NCBI GenBank assembly: GCA_964567845.1
Contig: CAZMOG010000011.1
Location: forward strand, 1 to 37,919
Reading direction: 5' to 3'
DNA from: RGIG9079 sp964567845
GTDB taxonomy: Bacteria > Bacteroidota > Bacteroidia > Bacteroidales > Marinifilaceae
Length of the DNA stretch: 37,919 bases
The notes under the pieces were generated by a model. It was not told the origin of the DNA. It did not search any database and saw nothing but the letters and a program-made list of their open reading frames with translations. Both the position numbers and the translations under genes were made by a program. This document shows, one piece after another, positions 1-8,281 of the stretch (position 1 is the stretch's first letter; the number at the start of each line of letters is the position of its first letter).

Positions 1-103
1 TGACAACAAAGATATAGATTTTTATTTATCCCCACACCTTTTTGCTACTGAGCCACTATTCCCTTTCATATCAGCATACTATGTCCTAAACCAAATAGAT
101 ATA

Positions 104-154
104 ATATATAGGAGACCGGATCAAAAATTACTTTTGCCCCGGCCTCCTATATAT
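104..154 (-). terminator. Stem-loop after the trpB2-like gene
   Basis: A 16-base arm at 104-119 pairs with 139-154, with a single A/C mismatch and a 19-base loop. It lies 11 bases beyond the stop of the minus-strand trpB2-like gene, so it probably ends that transcript. There is no clear T-run after it on the minus strand. The remaining bases 1-103 hold no gene or motif that I can support. Confidence 0.65.
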
Positions 155-164
155 ACAGTATCTT

Positions 165-1523
165 TTAATTCTTTTCGATACTTTGATTAATCTCTTCGTC
201 ACTAAGTTCGTAGTTGACAAGATTACCTGCAAGGTATTGATCATACGAAGCCATGTCAATCAAGCCGTGTCCAGATAGGCAGAATAGTATTACCTTCTCC
301 TCTCCGCTCTCTTTACACTTCAAAGCTTCGTTAATAGTTGCCGCAATTGCGTGACATGATTCGGGAGCAGGAATAATTCCCTCGCATTGTGCAAACAGAC
401 ATCCTGCCTTGAATGTGTCAAGCTGCTTTATATCAACAGCCTCCATAAGGTTATCTTTGAGAAGTTGTGATACAATCACACCTGCACCGTGGTAACGCAA
501 ACCTCCGGCATGAATGTTTGCAGGGGCAAATTTGTGTCCCAACGAGAACATTGGCAATAGTGGAGAGTAACCTGCTTCATCGCCAAAGTCATACATGAAT
601 TTTCCTTTGGTCAATTTTGGGCACGATGCCGGTTCGGCTGCAATGAAGCGAGTCTTCTTGCCCTCTAAAATGTTATGACGCATAAAAGGGAATGCAATTC
701 CTCCAAAGTTAGATCCACCTCCGAAACATCCGATAACCATGTCGGGGTATTCGCCAGCCATGGACATCTGTTTCTCTGCCTCGAGTCCGATAACTGTTTG
801 GTGTAGAGTTACATGATTAAGAACTGATCCCAGTGTGTATTTACAATTTGGGGTGGTTTTTGCCAATTCGATTGCTTCTGAAATGGCTGTTCCCAATGAA
901 CCCTGATGGTTAGGTGTTTTGGTCAAAATGTCTTTTCCTGCTCTTGTTGACATTGATGGCGATGGTGTTACCTGTGCGCCGAATGTCTGCATAATGCTTC
1001 TGCGGTATGGCTTCTGCTCATAGCTGATTTTTACCTGATATACTGCAGCTTCAAGACCAAAAACCTTTGCAGCGTATGAAAGGGCGGCTCCCCATTGTCC
1101 TGCACCGGTCTCGGTGGTAATGTTTGTTACTCCCTCTTTTTTGCAATAGTATGCCTGTGCAAGGGCTGAGTTTAATTTGTGAGAACCAATAGGGCTTACA
1201 CTCTCGTTTTTGAAGTAGATATGAGCAGGAGTTCCCAATGCTTTTTCCAATCCGTATGCACGTACCAATGGAGTGCTACGATAATATTTGTAGTATTCGC
1301 GCACCTCTTCTGGAATCTCAATCCAGGCGTCGGTTGTATTAAGCTCCTGTCTTGAAAGTTCCTCTGAGAAAATAGGATACAGATCTTCTGGTTTTAACGG
1401 CTCTTTTGTTGCCGGATTCAGTGGAGGCATGGGTTTGGTAACCATATCCGCTTGAATATTATACCAGTGGGTTGGTATCTCATCCTCGGTTAAAAGGAAT
1501 CGTTTTTGTTTATTGTTAGCCAT
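165..1523 (-). CDS. TrpB2-type tryptophan synthase beta-like PLP enzyme
   Basis: This 452-residue fold-type II PLP enzyme belongs to the TrpB2-like group of the tryptophan synthase beta family, which joins indole and serine to form tryptophan. The PLP lysine is K116 in GSHKLN, the TETGAGQWG motif holds E138, and the phosphate-binding glycine loop GGGSN is at 268-272. The extended N-terminus and length over 440 residues fit TrpB2 rather than the roughly 400-residue TrpB1. No trpA or other trp gene is nearby, so a stand-alone indole-salvage role is plausible, but this is inference. The reading frame extends upstream to 1565, but that start lies inside a promoter box, so the ATG at 1523 (MANNKQKRF) is preferred. 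It lies downstream of rsgA on the same strand with its own promoter. Confidence 0.9.
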   Translation of the reverse strand: MANNKQKRFLLTEDEIPTHWYNIQADMVTKPMPPLNPATKEPLKPEDLYPIFSEELSRQELNTTDAWIEIPEEVREYYKYYRSTPLVRAYGLEKALGTPAHIYFKNESVSPIGSHKLNSALAQAYYCKKEGVTNITTETGAGQWGAALSYAAKVFGLEAAVYQVKISYEQKPYRRSIMQTFGAQVTPSPSMSTRAGKDILTKTPNHQGSLGTAISEAIELAKTTPNCKYTLGSVLNHVTLHQTVIGLEAEKQMSMAGEYPDMVIGCFGGGSNFGGIAFPFMRHNILEGKKTRFIAAEPASCPKLTKGKFMYDFGDEAGYSPLLPMFSLGHKFAPANIHAGGLRYHGAGVIVSQLLKDNLMEAVDIKQLDTFKAGCLFAQCEGIIPAPESCHAIAATINEALKCKESGEEKVILFCLSGHGLIDMASYDQYLAGNLVNYELSDEEINQSIEKN

Positions 1524-1562
1524 AAATTTAATAGTAAAAGTAAAAATAGTTAAATGTGAAGA

Positions 1563-1570
1563 CAAAGTTA
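1563..1570 (-). promoter_or_regulatory. -7 box for the trpB2-like gene
   Basis: TAACTTTG on the minus strand matches the Bacteroidota -7 consensus TAnnTTTG exactly. The predicted transcription start near 1559 gives a leader of about 36 bases. No convincing -33 TTTG lies at the usual distance upstream. Confidence 0.5.
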
Positions 1571-1583
1571 TAGGCTTTAATTA

Positions 1584-2507
1584 TTAATTCCTATATTTCT
1601 CTTCGTTTTTTTCTTCGAGCATATCCATATAACTTGCGTAGCGTGATTCACTAATTTGGCCATCTTCAATAGCTTGTAAAACGGCACATCCTGGTTCGTG
1701 AGTGTGTGAACAGTTGTTGAACTTGCAACTGTCTGACACTTTGAAGATTTCCGGGAAGTAGTGGGGAAGCTCCTCTTTGGTCATATCCACCATCCCCAAA
1801 CTTCTGATGCCCGGGGTATCGATCAGACTTGTACTATTTGGCAAATCAAACATCTCTGCAAAAGTGGTTGTATGTTTGCCGGAATCGTGAGCCGATGAAA
1901 TCTCACCTGTTTTTAGGTTTAATTCCGGAGCCATAGCGTTAATCAATGTTGATTTTCCCACACCGCTCTGGCCTGAAAAAACCGATGTTTTCCCCTCAAT
2001 GAAAGCGAACAGCTCCTTGACTCCGATACCGGTCTCGCCCGATACCTTTATGCAGGGGTAACCAATCTTTTCGTACATATAAATCAGAGCATCGAGATAT
2101 TCAAGTTCATCTTCATTGTAAATGTCGATTTTGTTGAATATCAGCAATGCCGGAATGGAATAGGCCTCGGCCACAGCCAGAAATCTGTCAATAAATACGA
2201 GCGAGGTTTCCGGATGGCTGATAGTGACAACCAATGTTGCCAAATCTACATTTGCAGCCAAAATATGGGCCTCTTTCGATAGGTTTACAGATTTGCGGAT
2301 AATATAGTTTCTGCGCTCGGCAATTTTGGTAATAACCCAATCCTCGCCACTTTGCTCAGCCTCGACAATATCGCCCACGGCAACGGGGTTCGTGAGACGT
2401 ATTCCCTTCATTCGGAATTTGCCACGAATCCTGCACTCGGCTGTTGCTCCGTCAGGAAAACGGACCAAATACCAGCTGCCTGTCGATTTTATTACCTTTC
2501 CTTGCAT
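1584..2507 (-). CDS. rsgA: Ribosome small subunit GTPase RsgA
   Basis: RsgA (YjeQ/YloQ) is a GTPase that checks late 30S ribosomal subunit maturation. The 307-residue protein has an N-terminal OB-fold, then the circularly permuted GTPase order typical of the family: NKID (G4, 125-128) comes before the P-loop GQSGVGKS (179-186) and DTPG (230-233). A C-terminal zinc knuckle uses C261, C266, H268 and C274. A TTG codon at 2519 would add four residues but overlaps a promoter box, so the ATG at 2507 is chosen. It is divergent from rdgB, with only 63 bases between the two starts. Confidence 0.96.
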   Translation of the reverse strand: MQGKVIKSTGSWYLVRFPDGATAECRIRGKFRMKGIRLTNPVAVGDIVEAEQSGEDWVITKIAERRNYIIRKSVNLSKEAHILAANVDLATLVVTISHPETSLVFIDRFLAVAEAYSIPALLIFNKIDIYNEDELEYLDALIYMYEKIGYPCIKVSGETGIGVKELFAFIEGKTSVFSGQSGVGKSTLINAMAPELNLKTGEISSAHDSGKHTTTFAEMFDLPNSTSLIDTPGIRSLGMVDMTKEELPHYFPEIFKVSDSCKFNNCSHTHEPGCAVLQAIEDGQISESRYASYMDMLEEKNEEKYRN

Positions 2508-2516
2508 AATCGAGCA

Positions 2517-2524
2517 CAAATTTA
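2517..2524 (-). promoter_or_regulatory. Possible -7 box for rsgA
   Basis: TAAATTTG on the minus strand fits TAnnTTTG. The predicted start near 2513 would leave only about six bases before the rsgA ATG at 2507. No -33 element is evident, so the call is weak. Confidence 0.35.
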
Positions 2525-2536
2525 GTAATAATATAG

Positions 2537-2544
2537 TACCTTTG
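2537..2544 (+). promoter_or_regulatory. -7 box for rdgB-recO
   Basis: TACCTTTG fits TAnnTTTG and would start transcription near 2548, 23 bases before rdgB. No -33 TTTG was seen at 19-21 bases upstream. Confidence 0.45.
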
Positions 2545-2570
2545 TACCATAAATAAGGTAGAATTGTAAA

Positions 2571-3149
2571 ATGAAATTAGTTATTGCAACAAACAACCAT
2601 CACAAACTTGTTGAGATTCAGGATAAACTACAGGGAGTTTGCGAGGTGATGAATTTATCTCAAATATCTTGTAATCAGGATATTCCCGAGGATGGCGATA
2701 CCTTTGAAGCTAACGCTTTGCAGAAGGCGGAATATGTGGCAGAGCATTATGGATATGACTGTTTTGCCGATGATTCAGGACTTGAAGTTGATGCTTTGGG
2801 AGGCAGGCCGGGAGTATTTTCGGCACGTTATTCGGGTCAGGATAAGGATTCCGAGAAGAATATGGACAAAGTTCTGATGGAGTTGGAGGGTGTTGAGAAT
2901 CGCAAAGCCCGATTCAGAACGGTAGTTGCATTGGTGTCGAATGGCGAAAAACATCTGTTCGAGGGGGTAATCGAGGGAACAATTCTTACCGAGCGTCATG
3001 GAGCCGGCGGTTTTGGATATGATCCTATCTTCAAACCGGACGGTTATGATTGCACCTTTGCGGAGATGAGTTTGGAGGAGAAGAACAAAATTAGCCACAG
3101 GGCGCAAGCAATCGAAAAGCTTTGTCTTTTTTTGAAAAACCTGAAGTAG
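2571..3149 (+). CDS. rdgB: dITP/XTP pyrophosphatase (RdgB/HAM1)
   Basis: This 192-residue protein is an inosine triphosphate pyrophosphatase of the HAM1 family, which hydrolyses dITP, XTP and related non-canonical purine triphosphates to keep them out of nucleic acids. The N-terminal nucleotide-binding motif is visible as IATNNHHKLVEI, followed by the acidic DDSGLEVDAL and PGVFSARYSG segments, FGYDPIF, and the family-typical SHRAQAI near the C-terminus. Length is normal for the family (about 190-200). recO begins six bases downstream on the same strand, so the two are probably cotranscribed. Confidence 0.97.
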   Translation: MKLVIATNNHHKLVEIQDKLQGVCEVMNLSQISCNQDIPEDGDTFEANALQKAEYVAEHYGYDCFADDSGLEVDALGGRPGVFSARYSGQDKDSEKNMDKVLMELEGVENRKARFRTVVALVSNGEKHLFEGVIEGTILTERHGAGGFGYDPIFKPDGYDCTFAEMSLEEKNKISHRAQAIEKLCLFLKNLK

Positions 3150-3155
3150 GCAACA

Positions 3156-3875
3156 ATGGAAGTTGTTAGGGGATTTCTGTTAAAGGTGGTGCCATATACC
3201 GAGTTGCAGTCAATTGCCTATTTTTTTACCCGTGAAGAGGGTTTTATGGCAATGATAACTTCGGTGGCAAACAATAGACGAAAGCCCATTTTGCCTGTAA
3301 TGCAACTCTGCGAGGTAGAGTTCTTGCGTAACAGTCGTGGCGGTTTGCATAAAGCAGGGGTTATTGCCCCGATAAATAAGGCTTCGAACCTTAATTTCGA
3401 TATTGAGCGAGGCACCTATGCCCGTTTATGGGGGAATATGTTGGCAACACTGTTGCGTGAGCAACATGTCGATGAGAATCTATTCGAGTACATAGAGCGT
3501 TCGGTAGAGTTGTTAGAGGGGTGTAGTGGAAGTTTTGTAAATGTAACATTGCTGTTTTGGATAAGAATGGCAGCCCTTTTGGGAATAAAGCCGAGTTGTG
3601 ACAATTACGAAACAGGAATGTTATTCAACTTGGAGACTGGTGAATTTGTTGAAAACAGGGCGTATGTAGGCGGAATGGTTGTAACCGGTCCGAATATAGC
3701 CGGGGCAATATATAAATTCTCATCTATCCCGGTAGAGAGGGTGGGTGGATTAAAAATAAATTTTAAAAGTTTTGAAACTTTGCTCGAAACTATGATGCGC
3801 TATTATGAGCGTCATTTTGCAGTAAAGTTTAATAGAGGGGAGATAGGGCTAATATTGGAGATATTGCGCGAGTGA
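3156..3875 (+). CDS. recO: DNA repair protein RecO
   Basis: RecO acts in the RecFOR pathway, loading RecA onto SSB-coated single-stranded DNA. The 239-residue protein has the expected N-terminal OB-fold, with the opening VRGFLLKVVPYTELQSIAY typical of RecO, and a helical C-terminal part. A cysteine pair for zinc binding, present in some RecO proteins, is not evident. It lies six bases after rdgB. Its stop is followed by about 97 bases containing an inverted repeat before the transporter operon. Confidence 0.93.
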   Translation: MEVVRGFLLKVVPYTELQSIAYFFTREEGFMAMITSVANNRRKPILPVMQLCEVEFLRNSRGGLHKAGVIAPINKASNLNFDIERGTYARLWGNMLATLLREQHVDENLFEYIERSVELLEGCSGSFVNVTLLFWIRMAALLGIKPSCDNYETGMLFNLETGEFVENRAYVGGMVVTGPNIAGAIYKFSSIPVERVGGLKINFKSFETLLETMMRYYERHFAVKFNRGEIGLILEILRE

Positions 3876-3902
3876 TTGTAAAGCAAATTAGGGGTTTGGT
3901 CA

Positions 3903-3939
3903 ATAAACTAAAGCCCTTAAGTGTTGTCTTATAGTTTAT
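3903..3939 (+). repeat. Inverted repeat upstream of the transporter operon
   Basis: ATAAACTA at 3903-3910 is the exact reverse complement of TAGTTTAT at 3932-3939, separated by 21 bases. It is the only clear structure between recO and the first ABC gene (3973), so it may be an operator or a leader hairpin. I found no good Bacteroidota promoter match in this gap. Confidence 0.4.
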
Positions 3940-3972
3940 CGTGGTGTGAAATGGAATGAATCGGCAAGCGAA

Positions 3973-4896
3973 ATGGATATAAAAATTAAAAATCTGAACA
4001 AAATATACGGCGACGGATATCACGCTCTTCGTGATTTGAATTTGACAATTCAGCCGGGAATGTTTGGCCTGTTGGGGCCCAATGGAGCGGGAAAAACAAC
4101 CCTCATGAAAATTATGACCTTAATGCATGAGGCAAGTAGCGGAACTATCCTTTTTGATGATTTTGACATCAGAAAGCATAGAAAGGAGATTCGTTCTGTA
4201 TTGGGATATTTGCCACAGGATTTCCGTTTCTTCGAGAAGTTGAAGACATGGGAGTTCCTTGACTATGGAGCCGGTTTGGCTGGTTTAAAGGGCAGTAAAC
4301 GTAAGGAGATTGTCGATGAGTTGCTTAGAAAGGTTGGTCTTTTTGAGGTGCGTGACCGTTGGGCAAACCGTTTGTCTGGAGGAATGAAACGCCGTTTGGG
4401 AATTGCTCAGGCGATTGTTGGAAATCCAAAGGTTATTATTGTCGATGAGCCAACTACTGGATTGGATCCGGAGGAGCGTATCCGTTTTAGAAATATTCTT
4501 TCCGATGTGAGCGATGAGGATGTGGCTATTATTTTGTCAACCCATATTGTTGGAGATATTAGTAGTTCATGTAAGAAATTGGCATTGTTGAACAAAGGAG
4601 AGTTGAAGTTTGAGGGTTCGCCCGATGATATGATTAGAATATCGGAAGGTAAGGTATGGGAGATTTTTGTTACTGACAAAGAGTTGGCAAACATTAAGGA
4701 GAAATTCCCAATTATATCAACAATTCCATCTGAAGGAGGTTGGGAGATACAGATTGTTTCCGAGAATCCTGAAGGCTATTCAGCAAAACCTATCAATCCA
4801 AACATTGAGCATGCTTACGTCTATTTTATGGACTTCTTGCTTAAGGATAAGATGGAGATGTATTCCGAAACAGCAGGAAGCGATTTGTTTGTGTAA
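3973..4896 (+). CDS. ABC transporter ATP-binding protein, first gene of hybrid efflux operon
   Basis: This 307-residue cytoplasmic ATPase should power the ABC permeases encoded downstream. It opens with the A-loop strand IKIKNLNKIYG (residues 3-13), then Walker A GPNGAGKTT (35-43), signature LSGGM (134-138), Walker B VIIVDEP (154-160, catalytic E159) and the H-loop STH (H191). About 100 further residues follow the core, as in many ABC-2-type ATPases. An ATG nine codons upstream (3946) is possible, but the family start fits 3973. It is a close paralogue of the ATPase domain fused to the RND protein at 13905-18656; both share PGMFGLLGPNGAGKTTLM, DEPT.GLDP.ERIRFRN and STHI. The next gene starts 19 bases on. 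The two ATPases may work as a heterodimer (inference). Confidence 0.94.
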   Translation: MDIKIKNLNKIYGDGYHALRDLNLTIQPGMFGLLGPNGAGKTTLMKIMTLMHEASSGTILFDDFDIRKHRKEIRSVLGYLPQDFRFFEKLKTWEFLDYGAGLAGLKGSKRKEIVDELLRKVGLFEVRDRWANRLSGGMKRRLGIAQAIVGNPKVIIVDEPTTGLDPEERIRFRNILSDVSDEDVAIILSTHIVGDISSSCKKLALLNKGELKFEGSPDDMIRISEGKVWEIFVTDKELANIKEKFPIISTIPSEGGWEIQIVSENPEGYSAKPINPNIEHAYVYFMDFLLKDKMEMYSETAGSDLFV

Positions 4897-4915
4897 TTTA
4901 AGGTGGTAATAGAAT

Positions 4916-7900
4916 ATGGAGTGGCATAATATAAACGTAAATGCGAGGTATGAGGTAAAACTCTTGACGCGAAGCGGTTTGTTCCGAACTTTCTCACTAT
5001 TGGCGATAGTTGGAATAAGTATTGCGTTGTTGATGAACAATACCTCAATGATTAATCGTTGGGAGGGCTCGTGGGCAGCTTCGGCTCTAACTTCATTAAT
5101 CCCGTTTACCGCAACCTACTATTATACAGTGGCACAGGCGGTTATTTTGATATTCCTGGCAGGAACATTCTTGAAAAAAGGTCAAAAACTTGACACAACC
5201 GAGGTGTTGATGGTGCGTCCAATGAGTAACTCTGATTATATTCTTGGAAAGGTACTGGGAATAGCAGAGGTATTTATTGGCATAAATGTAATAATACTTG
5301 TAATAGCCGGATTCTTGAATGCCTTTGTGAATCAAAGCCCATTTAGTGTATTCCCCTATATCTTCTACTTGTTAACCATTTCAATACCAACCTTGGTATT
5401 TATGCTTGGTTTGTCTTTTATGTCGGTAAATATATTTAAGAATCAGGCCGTTACCTTTATTATCTTGTTGGGAGTGGTTGGAATAGATATAGTCTATTTG
5501 ACTGATAAATGGTATGGTGTTCTGGATTTGACCGGTTGTGCAATACCTGCAATTTTTTCTGATTTGACCGGTATGGCAAATATGGGTGCTTTCTTGACAC
5601 AGCGTTTGTGCTATTTGGTAATAGGAATAGGTTTGTTATTACTGACAATTGCATTTGTGGACAGATTACCTGAACGTAAGAGCAGTAAGCGGATGCAACT
5701 GTACATGGGAATGATTGTTTGTATGCTGGGTATAATGGTAGGTGTCTTTTATGTTGCACAACATAATGCTCAGACTCATGTGCGCAATAGATATATTGCA
5801 ACCTTTAAGCAGTATGCTTACCAGCCGGTATTGAATACCATAAAGAGTGATATTACCGTATCGACAGGTCGTAACCATCTTGATGGTCAGGCAACAATGA
5901 TAATAATAAACAATAATTCAGAGGATGCGTCTGAAATTACGCTCTATTTGAATCCGGCTCTGCAAATTTCTGAAATAAGCGAGGCTTCGAATATTGTCGA
6001 GTTTGTGCGTGATAATCAGGTCGTATTGGTAAAAAGAGCATTGGCTGCAGGCGATACAATAACACTGGATGTAAAGTATAGCGGAGGAATTGACGAGCGT
6101 GTATGTTATGCCGATGTGGTTCAGGATTGGATAGACTCGACCAAGAGTGAGTCAATTCAGCACTACGGAAAACATTACGCTTACCTTGATAGCAAGTGTG
6201 TATTGTTGACCCCCGAGGTCATTTGGTATCCGGTAACAATTGCACCATCGAATCCGTTGGCAAAATATCACATTTCGCGCGATTTTACCCGATACACTCT
6301 AAAGGTCGAGAATAGAAAGAATCGCGAGATTGTATCTCAAGGATTCCCTATTGCAGATTCTGTATATACCACCTTTAATAATCTTTATGATTTGTCTGGA
6401 ATCTCATTGGCTATCGCTGATTACGAGAAACGCTCAATCAATGTTGACAATATAGATTATGAGGTGTATAACTTTAGAGGTAATGACTTCTTCTCGAAAC
6501 ACTTTACCCATATACAGGACACTCTTCCTGCATTAATACGTGATATTATGGGAGATCAGGAGAGTAAGTTCGGAGTTGCATACCCATTCGATAAGCTGGC
6601 ATTTATTGAGACTCCGGTACATTTTACATCTTATCCGAGAACTTGGAAAGGTAATGCCGAGTTTATCCAGCCGGAATTGGTCTTTGTTCCTGAGCGGGGA
6701 GTTACATTGAATATGGATTTCGATGCCGAGGCAACAAGAATCAAGGAGTGGAGTTCAAGATCTCAAAGTTTACCCGATGAGGAGACAATGGAGTCTCAAC
6801 TCTTTACCAACAGCTTTGTAAGAATCTTTACATCAGAAACTTCACGTCAGCGTAGAAATTGGGAGCAACAGAGTGTGAATATGCATTCAATTGCGCCTCT
6901 TTTCTCGAATTTTACTCGATATATCTATTCATACGATTATCCTATTTTTGATATTGCATTAACCACGTTACAGACCCTTACATCGACCTCTACACAGACT
7001 CGTTTTTGGGAGGGAATTGTAAATAATAGACAACGAGCGAATCAATATTTGGAGGAGAATTCTTTCCAATACGCAACACGCGATACAACAATCAATCCTG
7101 AGATATTCTACGAGTTGTTAAAGTTAAAAACAGCTCAGTTGAGAATGTTTATATTGAGTAACATTTCAACGTCAGAGTTCGAAAATTTCTTGGACGATTT
7201 CTTCTTCGAGCATGAGTTCCAAAGAAGTAATGCAACCGATTTCATTCATGAGTTTAAAGTGAAATTTGGAGTAGATTTAACTCCATTCCTGGATGATTGG
7301 TACACGAAAGTTGTATCTCCCGAGATTATGACTGCCGATGTATATGCAAGTAAAGCGGAGTTTGACGATGCGACACAGTATATTGTTGAGTTTAAGCTTT
7401 ACAATCCTTCAACATCCGATGCTATCATTACCGCTCAAATTGGAACCGGCGGAGGCGGTAATAGTGGAGGCTTCGGAGGTTTTGGTGGAGCCAGCGATGA
7501 CAATACATATTACTACAATGTGCCGGCTGGAACAGCGTGGGCTGGAAGAATTCTTACCGAGGATCAACCATCCAATTTAGTGTTGAATTATAATATTGCC
7601 AAGAATCTTCCAACCACCAATACTATCTCTTTCTCAAAGATAGATATGGAGACCGATGATACAACTCATGGTTTTGTTCAGATTCCGGTAGAAGATTTCT
7701 CTACAACCTCGGATGGAGAGTATATCATTGACAATGAATCGCCGAATTTCCGTTTGATTTCGTCGAATGATAAGACCAAATTACAAGAGCTGTTAAATGC
7801 TACCGAGACTACCGACAAATATAACAATATGGAGTTCTGGCGAGCTCCATCGAAGTGGACATTGACCGCTGCCGATTATATGTACGGCGATGTAGCAAAA

Positions 7901-8281
7901 TCTGCCTACTATAAACGTAAGGGTAGTGGAGCCAACGGAGCGGTATGGGAGTTCCATGTCGAGGAACCCGGAATTTACAATATTGAGATTTGGGTTGCTG
8001 CCAATAACTTTGGTCGACGCAGAAGTCGTGGAGCTCAGGAGCAATTCTATGTTGTAGAGTGTTCGGAGTGGAAAGAGAATATGGCGTTGAATTGGAACCG
8101 AACCGAGAGTGGATGGTACACATTGGGTACATTCGATTTGCCAACAGGAGTAACGACAGTAACTTTATCAGATAAAACAGAACGCCAGTTTGTAATTGCC
8201 GATGCAATCAAATTTGTAAAGGATGAGCGTAAGAGTGACTCTGGAAGTAATAGTAACAGACAAATATATAATGAATTATGA
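4916..8281 (+). CDS. ABC-2-type permease with M1-peptidase-like region lacking the zinc motif and a golvesin-like C-terminal domain
   Basis: The 1121-residue protein starts with roughly six to seven membrane segments (about residues 18-285) like an ABC-2 permease. A large, mostly extracytoplasmic region follows (about 290-830) that resembles the M1-aminopeptidase half of known Bacteroidota ABC permease/M1 fusions. I find no HEXXH zinc motif anywhere, so it is probably not an active metallopeptidase. A glycine-rich stretch (about 842-860) leads to a final part (about 975-1105) resembling golvesin/xanthan-lyase C-terminal domains: it has EEPGIYNIEIWVAAN, GWYTLGTFDLPTG and FVIADAIKF. The last four bases overlap the start of the TolC gene (ATGA), which implies translational coupling. 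Assignment of the M1-like region is by overall pattern and context, less secure than the permease part. Confidence 0.8.
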   Translation: MEWHNINVNARYEVKLLTRSGLFRTFSLLAIVGISIALLMNNTSMINRWEGSWAASALTSLIPFTATYYYTVAQAVILIFLAGTFLKKGQKLDTTEVLMVRPMSNSDYILGKVLGIAEVFIGINVIILVIAGFLNAFVNQSPFSVFPYIFYLLTISIPTLVFMLGLSFMSVNIFKNQAVTFIILLGVVGIDIVYLTDKWYGVLDLTGCAIPAIFSDLTGMANMGAFLTQRLCYLVIGIGLLLLTIAFVDRLPERKSSKRMQLYMGMIVCMLGIMVGVFYVAQHNAQTHVRNRYIATFKQYAYQPVLNTIKSDITVSTGRNHLDGQATMIIINNNSEDASEITLYLNPALQISEISEASNIVEFVRDNQVVLVKRALAAGDTITLDVKYSGGIDERVCYADVVQDWIDSTKSESIQHYGKHYAYLDSKCVLLTPEVIWYPVTIAPSNPLAKYHISRDFTRYTLKVENRKNREIVSQGFPIADSVYTTFNNLYDLSGISLAIADYEKRSINVDNIDYEVYNFRGNDFFSKHFTHIQDTLPALIRDIMGDQESKFGVAYPFDKLAFIETPVHFTSYPRTWKGNAEFIQPELVFVPERGVTLNMDFDAEATRIKEWSSRSQSLPDEETMESQLFTNSFVRIFTSETSRQRRNWEQQSVNMHSIAPLFSNFTRYIYSYDYPIFDIALTTLQTLTSTSTQTRFWEGIVNNRQRANQYLEENSFQYATRDTTINPEIFYELLKLKTAQLRMFILSNISTSEFENFLDDFFFEHEFQRSNATDFIHEFKVKFGVDLTPFLDDWYTKVVSPEIMTADVYASKAEFDDATQYIVEFKLYNPSTSDAIITAQIGTGGGGNSGGFGGFGGASDDNTYYYNVPAGTAWAGRILTEDQPSNLVLNYNIAKNLPTTNTISFSKIDMETDDTTHGFVQIPVEDFSTTSDGEYIIDNESPNFRLISSNDKTKLQELLNATETTDKYNNMEFWRAPSKWTLTAADYMYGDVAKSAYYKRKGSGANGAVWEFHVEEPGIYNIEIWVAANNFGRRRSRGAQEQFYVVECSEWKENMALNWNRTESGWYTLGTFDLPTGVTTVTLSDKTERQFVIADAIKFVKDERKSDSGSNSNRQIYNEL

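Noticed and set aside
2775..3107. Minus-strand 110-residue frame opposite rdgB
   Set aside because: Fully inside rdgB, with low-complexity composition typical of a shadow frame.
7190..7260. FEHEF and IHEFK segments as a zinc HEXXH motif in the permease/M1-like protein
   Set aside because: Neither has the second histidine at the required spacing (HEFQR, HEFKV).
7436..7500. Gly-rich repeat in the large permease as a mobile or tandem repeat
   Set aside because: It is in frame, irregular in DNA sequence, and reads as a flexible protein linker between domains.
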